A model generated the notes under the pieces. That model did not search any database and had not been told where the DNA came from. It saw only the letters and a list, made by a program, of their open reading frames with translations. Of a DNA stretch of 38,849 nt, positions 28,320 through 37,787 are shown piece after piece. The DNA is from an uncultured beta proteobacterium (GTDB lineage: Bacteria > Pseudomonadota > Gammaproteobacteria > Burkholderiales > SG8-39), in contig CADEDU010000016.1 of the NCBI GenBank assembly GCA_902826155.1, positions 70,266-109,114 of the forward strand, given 5' to 3'. The translations under genes and the position numbers were made by a program. Within the stretch, counting starts at the first letter, position 1. Each line of letters opens with the position of its first letter.

Positions 28320-29093
28320 TCAACAGTACTCGCCCGTCTTCGCGCCGACCTTGCCTTCGACGCGATCGAGCTTACGGTTCATGTAGTCCCAGCAGTTGTC
28401 GCGGGCGCGCTGCGGGAAGATGGTCTTGCGCTTCTTGTCGATTTCCTTCTTGTCCGGATAGGTGTGCTTCAGGCCGGACATCGCCAGTTGCAGCTGGTTG
28501 CGGCAGGCCTTCTCCAGAAAGATCGCCGCGAGCAGCATGTCCTTCACGGTCTTGCCGCCCACGCAGATACCGTGATTGCGCAGGAACACGCCTTCGGACT
28601 TGCCCATCACCTTGGCCAGATCGCGCCCGAGTTCCATCGTGTCGATCAGGTCGCTGGTGGTCATGTAATGGGGCGGCGGCACGGTGAACCAGCAACCCTC
28701 GTTGGTGTACGGCCGAAGCATCTCGCCGGTGCAGGCCGAAAACAGCGTCGACCAGGGGGCGTGCGTGTGCAGCACGAAGTTGAAGTCGGGCCGCGCGCGC
28801 AGGATTTCGGTATGGATCGGCCATTCGAGATGGCGCACACCTTCACCGCCCAGCACGTTGCCGTCGAAGTCGAGCAGGATGAAGTCGCCCTCGTAGACTT
28901 CCTCCAGGCCGATGTTGGCGCGCTTCAGCCACACGCCGCGGTCCCATGGGTCGCGCATCGCACCGTGTCCCCATGCGAAATCGTTGTGCCCCTCGACGTC
29001 GAGCATGCGGTGCGCCCGGGCCAGATCCCACAGGCCGCGACGCACGTCGTCGTTCTTCGCCATGATCGGGGCGTTGCGAAAGATCTTCTCCAT
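28320..29093 (-). CDS. Class II aldolase/adducin-family protein
   Basis: 257-aa zinc-type class II aldolase/adducin-domain protein. Metal ligands are visible: H109 and H111 in LHTHAPWS and H174 in LRNHGICVGG. E90 lies 19 residues before H109, the spacing of the catalytic Glu in fuculose-phosphate aldolase. The family includes sugar-phosphate aldolases, epimerases, dehydratases and decarboxylases of hydroxy acids. The absence of a clear phosphate-binding loop and the tail KHTYPDKKEIDKKRK do not settle which. The ATG at 29093 is used; Met at residue 11 (29063) is possible. It is the first gene of the six-gene operon, downstream of the 13-bp repeat array. Confidence 0.88.
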   Translation of the reverse strand: MEKIFRNAPIMAKNDDVRRGLWDLARAHRMLDVEGHNDFAWGHGAMRDPWDRGVWLKRANIGLEEVYEGDFILLDFDGNVLGGEGVRHLEWPIHTEILRARPDFNFVLHTHAPWSTLFSACTGEMLRPYTNEGCWFTVPPPHYMTTSDLIDTMELGRDLAKVMGKSEGVFLRNHGICVGGKTVKDMLLAAIFLEKACRNQLQLAMSGLKHTYPDKKEIDKKRKTIFPQRARDNCWDYMNRKLDRVEGKVGAKTGEYC

Positions 29094-29123
29094 GGGCCAC
29101 GCTGTCGTTGTTGATGTGGGGCT

Positions 29124-29129
29124 ATTCTA
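29124..29129 (-). promoter_or_regulatory. Candidate -10 box of the aldolase-HDO-Bug operon
   Basis: On the minus strand this is TAGAAT, five of six matches to the -10 consensus, about 30 nt before the aldolase ATG. Transcription would start near 29117. No -35 hexamer lies 16-18 nt upstream; instead the tandem 13-bp repeats occupy about -29 to -80. This is the arrangement expected of an activator-dependent promoter. Confidence 0.42.
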
Positions 29130-29145
29130 GCCGCGTGCACCGCAA

Positions 29146-29197
29146 CTGAGAGCCACACCTGAGAGCCGAACCTGAGAGCCGCATCTGAAAGCAAATC
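29146..29197. repeat. Four tandem 13-bp repeats in the divergent aldolase/GST promoter region
   Basis: CTGAGAGCC recurs at 29146, 29159 and 29172, and CTGAAAGC at 29185, with an exact 13-bp period. The complete units are CTGAGAGCCACAC, CTGAGAGCCGAAC, CTGAGAGCCGCAT and CTGAAAGCAAATC. The first nine bases of each unit are conserved while the rest drift, as in iteron-type binding sites. They sit between the divergent aldolase operon and the GST gene, next to the aldolase -10 box. Confidence 0.75.
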
Positions 29198-29237
29198 GCC
29201 GCCCGACGAGAACGCACCGAAAAAGAAGCGTCCCCCT

Positions 29238-29870
29238 ATGATGCGACTCATCATCGCCACGCCCAGTCCGTTCGCCCGCAAGGTGCGCGTGGCGCTGCTG
29301 GAGAAGCGGATTCCGTTCGAGCCGATCGTCGACAACCCGTGGCAGCCCGACGCGCGCGTCGGCACCCGCAACCCGCTGGGCAAGGTGCCGGCGCTCATCC
29401 TCGACGATGGCACCGTGGTGCACGACTCGAAGGTGATCGTGGAGTATCTGGAGACGCTCGGCCGCGCGCCGGCGTTGATCCCGCCGGACCCGGCGCAACG
29501 GATCGCGCACAAGCAGATCGAGGCGCTCGCAGACGGCGTATGCGACGCGACGGTGCTGATCGTGCTCGAGCGCGCGCGGGCTCCACAGCGGCAGAGTCAG
29601 GACTGGATTGCCAGGCAGTTGCGCAAGGTGGAGCAGGGCACGGCCGAACTGGCGAGGCTGCTCGGCGATCGATCCGCGTTCGGTGATGCACCGATCGGCC
29701 TGGCCGAGATCGCAACGGGCTGCGCGCTTGGCTACTTGCAGCTGCGTCTGCCTGAGTTCGATTGGGCCGGACGGCATCCGAACCTGCTTCAGCTGTTCCG
29801 AACCCTGCAGACCCGCGACGCCTTCGCGCAGACCGTGCCCGTGGCGCAGCCGATCGGCCCGGTTCGGTAG
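29238..29870 (+). CDS. Glutathione S-transferase family protein
   Basis: 210-aa cytosolic GST. The N-terminal thioredoxin-fold domain starts RLIIATPSPFARKVRVALLEK, with the likely glutathione-activating Ser in TPSPFARK. It has NPLGKVPALILDDG with the cis-Pro, and the glutathione gamma-glutamyl site as HDSKVIVEYL (D-S in place of the commoner E-S). The C-terminal helical domain has the DAPIGLAEIATGCALGYL N-capping region. The substrate is unknown; such genes often accompany aromatic or halogenated compound degradation. It diverges from the aldolase operon, and the 13-bp repeats would lie in its 5' region. A second in-frame ATG follows at 29241. Confidence 0.9.
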   Translation: MMRLIIATPSPFARKVRVALLEKRIPFEPIVDNPWQPDARVGTRNPLGKVPALILDDGTVVHDSKVIVEYLETLGRAPALIPPDPAQRIAHKQIEALADGVCDATVLIVLERARAPQRQSQDWIARQLRKVEQGTAELARLLGDRSAFGDAPIGLAEIATGCALGYLQLRLPEFDWAGRHPNLLQLFRTLQTRDAFAQTVPVAQPIGPVR

Positions 29871-29940
29871 GGAATCGCAAGCCGATCCGATAAAATCGCC
29901 TGGTTGCGTCGCGATCCGTGACGCTTGCACGGAGCGATGC

Positions 29941-30636
29941 ATGATCCACACGCCGCCTGGCCAGTCACCCGACGCGGGCGATGCCTACCTGGCTCCCACC
30001 ACGTTCTTCGACTACGAGCACCCCAAGCTGCGCGCGTTCGTGCGCGATGCAATCGGCGCCGAGACCTCTGCGATCGGCAAGGCGATCAAGCTGTTCTACG
30101 CGGTGCGCGACAGCATCCGTTACGACCCGTTCAACATCGGATCGAGGCCGGAGCACTATGTCGCCAGCAACATCGTCGGATCGGCCGGCGAGTTCTGCAT
30201 TCCCAAAGGCATCCTGCTGACCGCTGCGGCTCGGGCCGTAGGCATTCCCACCGCGATCGGCATGGCCGACGTCGTCAACCATCTGACCACCGAGAAGCTG
30301 CGTGCACGCATGGGCGGCTCGACGCACTTCATCTACCACGGCTACGCGTACATGCACTTGGAGGGGCACTGGGTCAAGGCAGCCCCGGCGTTCAACATCG
30401 AACTATGCACGCGGTTCCACGTGCTGCCGACCGATTTCGACGGCCATGACGATGCGATCTACCAGCCCTACGACGCGCACAATCGCAAGCACATGGAGTA
30501 CGTGAAGGACCACGGCGTGTGGTCGGATTTCCCGTACCAGCACGTGATCGATGCGTTCAGGGCGTTCTATCCGCCCAGCGTCTTCGGCCGCGACGCGAGC
30601 GGCGAGCGCTTCGAAGACGGCGTGCGCGTCAGCTGA
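29941..30636 (+). CDS. Transglutaminase-like cysteine protease-fold protein
   Basis: 231-aa transglutaminase-core protein. The catalytic-type Cys is C86 in GEFCIPKGILLTAAARAVGIPTAIG, and the presumed His is H133 in FIYHGYAYMHLEGHWVK. Where most members have the Asp of a W-x-x-x-D-P motif, this one has WVKAAPAFN, so Asp is replaced by Ala148; N152 could substitute. The APAFNIELCTRF segment looks conserved for this subfamily in my memory of it. Cytoplasmic, no signal peptide. The ATG at 29941 lies 6 nt after GGAG. Relatives of this kind may act as peptidases or amidases; the target is not known. It ends 51 nt before the convergent amidase. Confidence 0.8.
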   Translation: MIHTPPGQSPDAGDAYLAPTTFFDYEHPKLRAFVRDAIGAETSAIGKAIKLFYAVRDSIRYDPFNIGSRPEHYVASNIVGSAGEFCIPKGILLTAAARAVGIPTAIGMADVVNHLTTEKLRARMGGSTHFIYHGYAYMHLEGHWVKAAPAFNIELCTRFHVLPTDFDGHDDAIYQPYDAHNRKHMEYVKDHGVWSDFPYQHVIDAFRAFYPPSVFGRDASGERFEDGVRVS

Positions 30637-30687
30637 TCGGCATTTGCGCGCTCGCGCATCGCGGTGCGGACGCGATCACGGCATCGA

Positions 30688-32097
30688 TCACGCCGGCAGC
30701 GATGCTGGCGCCGGCACTCTGATCGGCATGTGCTGTTCGAACGCCCGCGCCGCACGCAGCACCCGGTGATCAGCGTAGCGCGGGCCCACGATCTGCAGGC
30801 CGATCGGCAAGCCTTGCTGCGTGAATCCGCACGGGATGCTCGCCGCGGGCTGCTGGGTGAGGTTGAACGGATAGGAGAACGGGGTCCACGACATCCAGCG
30901 GCGCTCCTTGGCAGGATCGGGCGTCTCCTGGCCCGCGGCGAACGCCGGAATCGGTAACGTAGGCGTGAGCAGCAGATCGAAGCGCTCGTGATAGCGCTGC
31001 ATGCATAGACCCAGCGCGCCACGCGCCTCGACCGCCTTGAAGTAATCGTGCCGCGATATGCGCTCGCCGGCGGCGATGATCTCCTGCAAGCCCGGATCGA
31101 GCATCGCGCGTTGTTCCGCCGTGAATCCGGACGCAAGAAGCGCGGCGCCGCTGAACCAATGGGTGTCGAACGTATCGCGCGGATCGTCGAAGCCTGGATC
31201 GGCAAGCTCGACGCTTGCACCGAGCGATTCGAACGCTTTGGCCGCAGCCTCGACGCTTGCGGCGATCTGCCGATCGACGTTCACATAGCCCAGACGCGGT
31301 GAAAAGCCGATCCGCCAGCCCTTCACGCCGGTGTCGAGCGCATCCGTGTAGTCACGCGCGTCGTAAGGCAGTGCGTGCCAATCGCGCAGGTCTGGTCGCG
31401 CCAGCACGTTCAGCATCAGCGCCGCGTCGGTGACCGTGCGTGCCATCGGACCAAGATGGGCAATGGTGCCGAACGGCGAGAGCGGCCACGCCGGCACGCG
31501 ACCGAACGAAGGCTTCAGGCCGAACAGGCCGGTGAATCCGCAGGGCATGCGAATCGATCCGCCGCCATCGGTGCCCACGGCCAGTGCGCCCATGCCAGTG
31601 GCGAGCGCAGCAGCGGCACCTCCTGACGAACCGCCTGGGGTCTTGCTGCGGTCCCACGGATTGCGCGTGATGCCGGTGAGCGGACTGTCGGTCACGCCTT
31701 TCCACCCGAACTCGGGCGTCGTGGTCTTGCCGATGAAGACCGCACCTGCCTCGCGCAATCGAGCGGTGGCGGGCGCGTCGTCGGTCCACGAACCTTCGGC
31801 CGCGATGGTCTTGGAGCCGCGCCGCGTCGGCCAGCCACGGGTGTAGATGATGTCCTTGATCGAAGTCGGCACGCCGTCGAGCGCGCCAAGTGCTGTGCCT
31901 TTGCTCCAGCGCGCCTCCGACGCACGCGCCATCGCGAGCGTAGTCTCGGGGTCGAGCCAGCAGAAGGCGTTGAACGCAGGATTGAGCCGTTCGATCCGCG
32001 CGAGTACCGCCTGCGCCGCCTCGACCGGCGAAGCCTGACGGGCGCGGAATAGCGCAATCAGCTGCGTCGCGCTGCGCGTGCAGAGATCGTCGTCCAC
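30688..32097 (-). CDS. Amidase-signature-family amidase
   Basis: 469-aa amidase-signature hydrolase. The Ser-cisSer-Lys triad is present: K81 in DGVPTSIKDI, cis-Ser S157 in TPGGSSGGAAAA and nucleophile S181 in GTDGGGSIRMPC, with the standard 24-residue spacing between the two serines. The C-terminal part has HERFDLLLTPTLPIPAF and PAASIPCGFTQQGLPIGLQI, typical of the family. It hydrolyses an amide of unknown identity. It is not GatA, because no gatB/gatC neighbours exist. The start is a GTG at 32097, just after an AGGGGG tract. It lies 86 nt downstream of fumarase on the same strand. Confidence 0.92.
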   Translation of the reverse strand: MDDDLCTRSATQLIALFRARQASPVEAAQAVLARIERLNPAFNAFCWLDPETTLAMARASEARWSKGTALGALDGVPTSIKDIIYTRGWPTRRGSKTIAAEGSWTDDAPATARLREAGAVFIGKTTTPEFGWKGVTDSPLTGITRNPWDRSKTPGGSSGGAAAALATGMGALAVGTDGGGSIRMPCGFTGLFGLKPSFGRVPAWPLSPFGTIAHLGPMARTVTDAALMLNVLARPDLRDWHALPYDARDYTDALDTGVKGWRIGFSPRLGYVNVDRQIAASVEAAAKAFESLGASVELADPGFDDPRDTFDTHWFSGAALLASGFTAEQRAMLDPGLQEIIAAGERISRHDYFKAVEARGALGLCMQRYHERFDLLLTPTLPIPAFAAGQETPDPAKERRWMSWTPFSYPFNLTQQPAASIPCGFTQQGLPIGLQIVGPRYADHRVLRAARAFEQHMPIRVPAPASLPA

Positions 32098-32183
32098 GGC
32101 TCCCCCTTAATTCGATGTTAGCGCGCTACTCGGCTGCTGCCCGCTACGCATGACCATGCGCCAGCTGCGTGGGTCTCGAACCT

Positions 32184-33713
32184 TCAAGCCACCCGCAATG
32201 GGATGCGCAGTTCGTGGATGCGCTTTTGCCACTCGCCAGGGCCGGTGTTGTGCACCGATGTGCCCGCGGCATCCACGGCCACGGTGACCGGCATGTCCTT
32301 GACCTCGAATTCGTAGATCGCTTCCATGCCGAGATCGGCGAACGCGAGCACCTTCTGCTTGCGGATCGCCTTGGCGACCAGATACGCCGCGCCACCGACG
32401 GCCATCAGATACACCGCCTTGTACTTGCGGATGCCCTCGATCGCTGTCGGGCCGCGCTCGGCCTTGCCGATCATGCCGATCAGCCCGGTCTTGGCGAGCA
32501 TGGTCTCGGTGAACTTGTCCATGCGGGTGGCCGTGGTGGGTCCGGCGGGGCCGACCACTTCGTCGCGCACCGGATCGACCGGACCGACGTAGTAGATGAC
32601 GCGATTGGTGAAATCGACCGGCAGCTTCTCGCCCTTGGCGAGCATGTCCTCGATGCGCTTGTGCGCGGCATCGCGTCCGGTGAGCATCTTGCCCGACAGC
32701 AGTACCGTCTCACCCGCCTTCCAGGTGGCGACTTCCTCGCGGGTCAATGCATCGAGATTCACGCGGCGTGACGATGGCGCGGCGCTCCAGCTTACTTTCG
32801 GCCAGTCGTCCAGCGAGGGCGCATCGAGCTCGACCGGACCGGATCCATCGAGCGTGAAGTGAACGTGACGGGTGGCCGCGCAGTTCGGAATCATTGCCAC
32901 CGGTTTGGACGCGGCGTGAGTCGGGTAGTCCTTGATCTTCACGTCGAGCACGGTCGACAACCCACCTAAGCCTTGCGCGCCGATGCCCAACGCATTCACT
33001 TTCGTGTACAGCTCGATGCGCAATTCCTCGATCTTGTTCTGCGGGCCGCGGGCGAGCAGCTCGTGCATGTCGATCGGGTCCATGAGCGACTCCTTGGCGA
33101 TCAGCATCGCCTTCTCGGCGGTGCCGCCCACGCCGATGCCCAGCATGCCGGGCGGACACCAGCCCGCGCCCATCGTCGGCACCGTCTTCAATACCCAGTC
33201 GACGATCGAGTCCGATGGGTTGAGCATGACGAATTTCGACTTGTTCTCCGAGCCGCCGCCTTTGGCTGCGACGGTGACGTCGATGGTGTTGCCCGGCACC
33301 AGATCGATGTGGACGACCGCGGGCGTGTTGTCCTTGGTGTTCTTGCGCGTGAAGATCGGATCGGCCAGCACCGAGCCGCGCAGCGGATTGTCCGGATGCA
33401 TGTAGGCGCGATGCACGCCCTCGTTGATCGCGTCGGTCAGCGAGCCCTTGAAGCCTTCGAGCCAGGTGTCCATGCCGACCTTCACGAATACGTTGACGAT
33501 GCCGGTGTCCTGGCAGATCGGACGCCGGCCTTCGGCGCACATGCGTGAGTTCGTGAGGATCTGCGCGATCGCGTCTTTCGCCGCGGGCGATTGCTCGCGC
33601 TCGTAGGCGCGCGCCATGTGATCGATGAAATCCTTCGGGTGGTAGTACGAGATGTACTGCAGGGCGTCGGCGACGCTCTGGATCAGATCTTCGGCCTGGA
33701 TCAGGGTGCGCAT
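32184..33713 (-). CDS. fumA: Class I fumarate hydratase (Fe-S)
   Basis: 509-aa single-chain class I fumarase with a [4Fe-4S] cluster, converting fumarate to malate. The N-terminal alpha domain has MCAEGRRPICQDTGIVNVFVKVG (near 105-127) with the first cluster Cys, and GGSENKSKFVMLNPSD. The GWCPPGMLGIGVGGTAEKAML segment holds another cluster Cys. The C-terminal beta domain has PVDPVRDEVVGPAGPTTATRMD and YEFEVKDMPVTVAVDAAG. The symbol is by class; fumB is indistinguishable from sequence alone. It follows the UPF0114 gene by 9 nt, so they share a transcript, and completes the TCA enzymes between sdh and mdh. Confidence 0.95.
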   Translation of the reverse strand: MRTLIQAEDLIQSVADALQYISYYHPKDFIDHMARAYEREQSPAAKDAIAQILTNSRMCAEGRRPICQDTGIVNVFVKVGMDTWLEGFKGSLTDAINEGVHRAYMHPDNPLRGSVLADPIFTRKNTKDNTPAVVHIDLVPGNTIDVTVAAKGGGSENKSKFVMLNPSDSIVDWVLKTVPTMGAGWCPPGMLGIGVGGTAEKAMLIAKESLMDPIDMHELLARGPQNKIEELRIELYTKVNALGIGAQGLGGLSTVLDVKIKDYPTHAASKPVAMIPNCAATRHVHFTLDGSGPVELDAPSLDDWPKVSWSAAPSSRRVNLDALTREEVATWKAGETVLLSGKMLTGRDAAHKRIEDMLAKGEKLPVDFTNRVIYYVGPVDPVRDEVVGPAGPTTATRMDKFTETMLAKTGLIGMIGKAERGPTAIEGIRKYKAVYLMAVGGAAYLVAKAIRKQKVLAFADLGMEAIYEFEVKDMPVTVAVDAAGTSVHNTGPGEWQKRIHELRIPLRVA

Positions 33714-33722
33714 GGTGTGGGC

Positions 33723-34367
33723 TCAGTCGTTGTGTTCGCGTCCGTCGTGCTTGCGCGCTTCGTGTTCGGTCGGTGCCATGAGTCTGTCGCAGTAGGCGAT
33801 CGCCATCGCCGAGAACAGGAAGGCGACATGAATGCCGGTCTGTGCGATCAGCGTCTTCTCGTCGTACGACGCGGCATTGATGAACGTCTTGAGCAGGTGG
33901 ATCGACGAGATGCCGATGATCGCCGTCGCGAGCTTCACCTTCAGCACCGAGGCGTTCACGTGCGACAGCCACTCCGGCTGGTCGGGGTGGCGTTCGAGAT
34001 TCATGCGCGAGACGAACGTCTCGTACCCGCCGACGATCACCATGATCAGCAGGTTCGAGATCATGACCACGTCGATCAGACCCAGCACCACCAGCATGAT
34101 CGTCGATTCGGTGAGCTTGGTCGGGCGCATCGCACCCTCGACCGCGACCGCCGCGATCACGTGCTCGAGCGCCGCCTTGTTGCCCATCGCGGCGCCGATC
34201 AGATCGATCAGTTCGACCCAGAAATGCCAGACATAGACCGCTTGCGCCAGGATCAGCCCCAGATAGAGCGGCAGTTGCAGCCAGCGGCTGGCGAAGATCA
34301 GCGCGGGCAGTGGGCGCAGCGGTTTGTTTTCATCGAAAACCTGGGAGGAAGGTCGGCTGGTGCTCAT
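33723..34367 (-). CDS. UPF0114 (YqhA/TIGR00645) family inner-membrane protein
   Basis: 214-aa integral membrane protein with about four hydrophobic segments (near 23-50, 90-113, 143-162 and 173-192). The family-typical core reads [37 protein letters not shown], followed by [26 protein letters not shown] His/Asp/Glu-rich cytoplasmic tail ends in [13 protein letters not shown]. The function of UPF0114 proteins is not established. It is the first gene of a two-gene unit with fumarase, so both are expected to respond to the same signals. It diverges from acs across a 432-nt gap. Confidence 0.9.
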   Translation of the reverse strand: MSTSRPSSQVFDENKPLRPLPALIFASRWLQLPLYLGLILAQAVYVWHFWVELIDLIGAAMGNKAALEHVIAAVAVEGAMRPTKLTESTIMLVVLGLIDVVMISNLLIMVIVGGYETFVSRMNLERHPDQPEWLSHVNASVLKVKLATAIIGISSIHLLKTFINAASYDEKTLIAQTGIHVAFLFSAMAIAYCDRLMAPTEHEARKHDGREHND

Positions 34368-34559
34368 GCGAGGTGCGAGAGGGTGGATTGGCGGGCGAGG
34401 GTTGGATTGGAGTCAGGTCGCGCGGGGTTCGACGCGCTGAGCGATGCACTGAGCCGTCAGCGATGGCCGTGAGAGACAAGGCAGCGGTGAGTCGGCAGGG
34501 TAGTGGGCCGCGACGATCGTGATCCCGATCGCATGCCTGTTTGTAATTGCAGCGTCAGC

Positions 34560-34588
34560 TTGGCGCGCGAACCTTGCAATCTTAGCAT
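34560..34588 (+). promoter_or_regulatory. Candidate sigma-70 promoter for acs
   Basis: TTGGCG at 34560-34565 and TAGCAT at 34583-34588 each match four of six consensus bases at the ideal 17-nt spacing. Transcription would start near 34595, giving a leader of about 205 nt that contains the paired GCCCGGCAGGGC repeats. Confidence 0.35.
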
Positions 34589-34709
34589 CGCCGATTTGCC
34601 CAGCCCTGATCGGCGACCGTCGCCTTGAGGTCCATGCGGACCATGGCTGCGACGCGATCCCGCAGGCGCACGGCAGGTTGCGCGATGTGCAGGGCTGTGC
34701 AACCCTTTT

Positions 34710-34743
34710 GCCCGGCAGGGCATCCAGAATGGCCCGGCAGGGC
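34710..34743 (+). repeat. Paired 12-bp repeats GCCCGGCAGGGC upstream of acs
   Basis: Two identical copies lie at 34710-34721 and 34732-34743, offset by 22 bp or about two helical turns. Each is itself a short dyad (GCCC, 4-nt spacer, GGGC). They are 57-90 bp upstream of the acs ATG. Same-face operator pairs for a dimeric regulator, or paired small hairpins in the leader RNA, are possible. Confidence 0.5.
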
Positions 34744-34799
34744 GTTATCAACGACCCACAGTTACCAACACAGCGACCCCCACGGAGACAGTGAGCACC

Positions 34800-36770
<1,971 letters not shown>

Positions 36771-36789
36771 AACCCGAGAGGTTGCCCGC

Positions 36790-37500
36790 ATGAATCCCAA
36801 CACTCGGGAACGGCTCAAGGGCGTTAGTACGGCGACGCTGTGCACGGCGCTCTTCAAGCGCGGGCTGCGCAATCAGTTCATCCAGGACGTTCGGCCGCTC
36901 AACGCCGACCTGCCGAACATGGTCGGTGAGGCCTACACGCTGCGTTACATCCCCGCGCGTGAGGATCTAAATTCGATCGCCGTGTTCCAGGATCGCGCGC
37001 ATCCGCAACGCAAGGCAATCGAGGAGTGTCCGCCTGGCGCAGTGTTGGTGATCGATAGCCGGAAGAATCCCCGCGCGGCGTCGGCAGGCGGCATTCTCGT
37101 CAGCCGGCTCATGAAACGCGGGGTCGCGGGCGTGGTGACTGACGGCGGGTTCCGCGACTCGCCCGAGATCGCACAGCTGCCTTTCCCCGCGTATCACAAC
37201 CGTCCGAGCGCTCCGACCAATCTCACGTTGCATCAAGCGCTCGACATCAACGTACCGATCGGATGCGGCGACGTCGCAGTCTGGCCGGGTGATGTCATCG
37301 TCGGTGATCGGGAAGGGGTCGTAGTCATCCCCGCCGCGATCGCCGATGAGATCGCAGCCGAAGCCGTCGAGATGACCGCGTTCGAGGATTTCGTTGCCGA
37401 GAAGGTGATGGAGGGGCGCTCGATCCTCGGCTTGTATCCGCCCACCGAGGAGCAGAACCGAACGGAGTTCGCTGCCTGGCGCGCCGCGCGCGGGCGCTAA
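36790..37500 (+). CDS. RraA-like / HMG-aldolase-family protein
   Basis: 236-aa member of the RraA/4-hydroxy-4-methyl-2-oxoglutarate aldolase family. The metal- and pyruvate-binding signature is intact: GGILVSRLMKRGVAGVVTDGGFRDS, with G100-G101, R122 and D123 as in class II HMG/CHA aldolases. VGEAYTLRYIPAREDL and WPGDVIVGDREGVVVIPAA are also typical. The C-terminal arm is longer than in RNase E inhibitor RraA, which is about 160 aa, so an aldolase or oxaloacetate decarboxylase activity is more likely than RNase E control. Located 19 nt after acs and probably co-transcribed. The true substrate is open. Confidence 0.85.
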   Translation: MNPNTRERLKGVSTATLCTALFKRGLRNQFIQDVRPLNADLPNMVGEAYTLRYIPAREDLNSIAVFQDRAHPQRKAIEECPPGAVLVIDSRKNPRAASAGGILVSRLMKRGVAGVVTDGGFRDSPEIAQLPFPAYHNRPSAPTNLTLHQALDINVPIGCGDVAVWPGDVIVGDREGVVVIPAAIADEIAAEAVEMTAFEDFVAEKVMEGRSILGLYPPTEEQNRTEFAAWRAARGR

Positions 37501-37535
37501 CCGCGGTTTCAGCGGGACACCCGGCGAGCGCTCGG

Positions 37536-37586
37536 GCAGTTTGCTCGCTTCTCTGCGCGGCGCGTTGCTGGCGGAGAGAGAGGGAT
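37536..37586. repeat. 51-bp direct repeat, copy 1 (partial tRNA-Ser 3' end)
   Basis: Identical to 37664-37714, offset by exactly 128 bp. The copy contains the last 18 nt of the minus-strand tRNA-Ser including CCA (37569-37586), plus 33 nt of its 3' trailer. A duplicated tRNA 3' end is what an integrative element leaves as an attachment-site repeat, but here only 77 bp lie between the copies. Confidence 0.85.
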
Positions 37587-37654
37587 CCGGTCACGTACCG
37601 CGACCCCGGCACGTCGGCTCCTTCGAAGCATCGCCGCGCCCTTCTCATCCCTCC
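37569..37654 (-). pseudogene. Possible decayed tRNA-Ser copy
   Basis: Read on the minus strand, this segment starts GGAGGGATG and ends with the intact tRNA-Ser 3' end including CCA. Its ends can pair as a 7-bp acceptor stem with one G-U. Two internal blocks, TCGAAGG and TACGTGA, occur in the same order as in the functional tRNA at 37697-37787, but with gaps of different size. No anticodon arm or T-arm can be drawn. A degenerate tandem duplicate is my reading; coincidence in the interior is possible. Confidence 0.35.
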
Positions 37655-37663
37655 GCGAGCAAA

Positions 37664-37714
37664 GCAGTTTGCTCGCTTCTCTGCGCGGCGCGTTGCTGGC
37701 GGAGAGAGAGGGAT
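37664..37714. repeat. 51-bp direct repeat, copy 2 (overlaps functional tRNA-Ser)
   Basis: Second, identical copy of the 51-bp repeat. Its right part (37697-37714) is the 3' end of the functional tRNA-Ser; the rest is the tRNA trailer on the minus strand. Confidence 0.85.
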
Positions 37715-37787
37715 TCGAACCCTCGATACGCTCATCACGTATACACGCTTTCCAGGCGTGCGCCTTCGACCGCTCGGCCATCTCTCC
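37697..37787 (-). tRNA. tRNA-Ser (anticodon GGA)
   Basis: Complete serine tRNA on the minus strand. The acceptor stem is GGAGAGA (37781-37787) with TCTCTCC (37701-37707), discriminator G at 37700, and CCA encoded at 37697-37699. The anticodon stem CACGC/GCGTG encloses CTGGAAA, with anticodon GGA at 37751-37753 reading UCC/UCU. A long class II variable arm (TACGTGATGAGCGTA region) and T-arm with GGTTCGAAT are clear. Length is 88 nt plus CCA, normal for tRNA-Ser. A TTGTCA lies about 70 nt upstream as a possible -35, but no convincing -10 goes with it. Confidence 0.97.

Larger units (their letters stand above)
34368..34799. other. 432-nt divergent region between the UPF0114/fumarase unit and acs
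   Basis: No gene is supported here. It holds a candidate promoter for acs at 34560-34588 and a pair of 12-bp repeats at 34710-34743, both listed separately. The half nearest UPF0114 should contain the promoter for the fumarase unit, but I see no convincing hexamers there. Confidence 0.55.

Noticed and set aside
34560..34577. Sigma-54-like TGGC...TTGCA upstream of acs
   Set aside because: The two elements are separated by 6 instead of 4 intervening bases, and sigma-54 spacing is strict.
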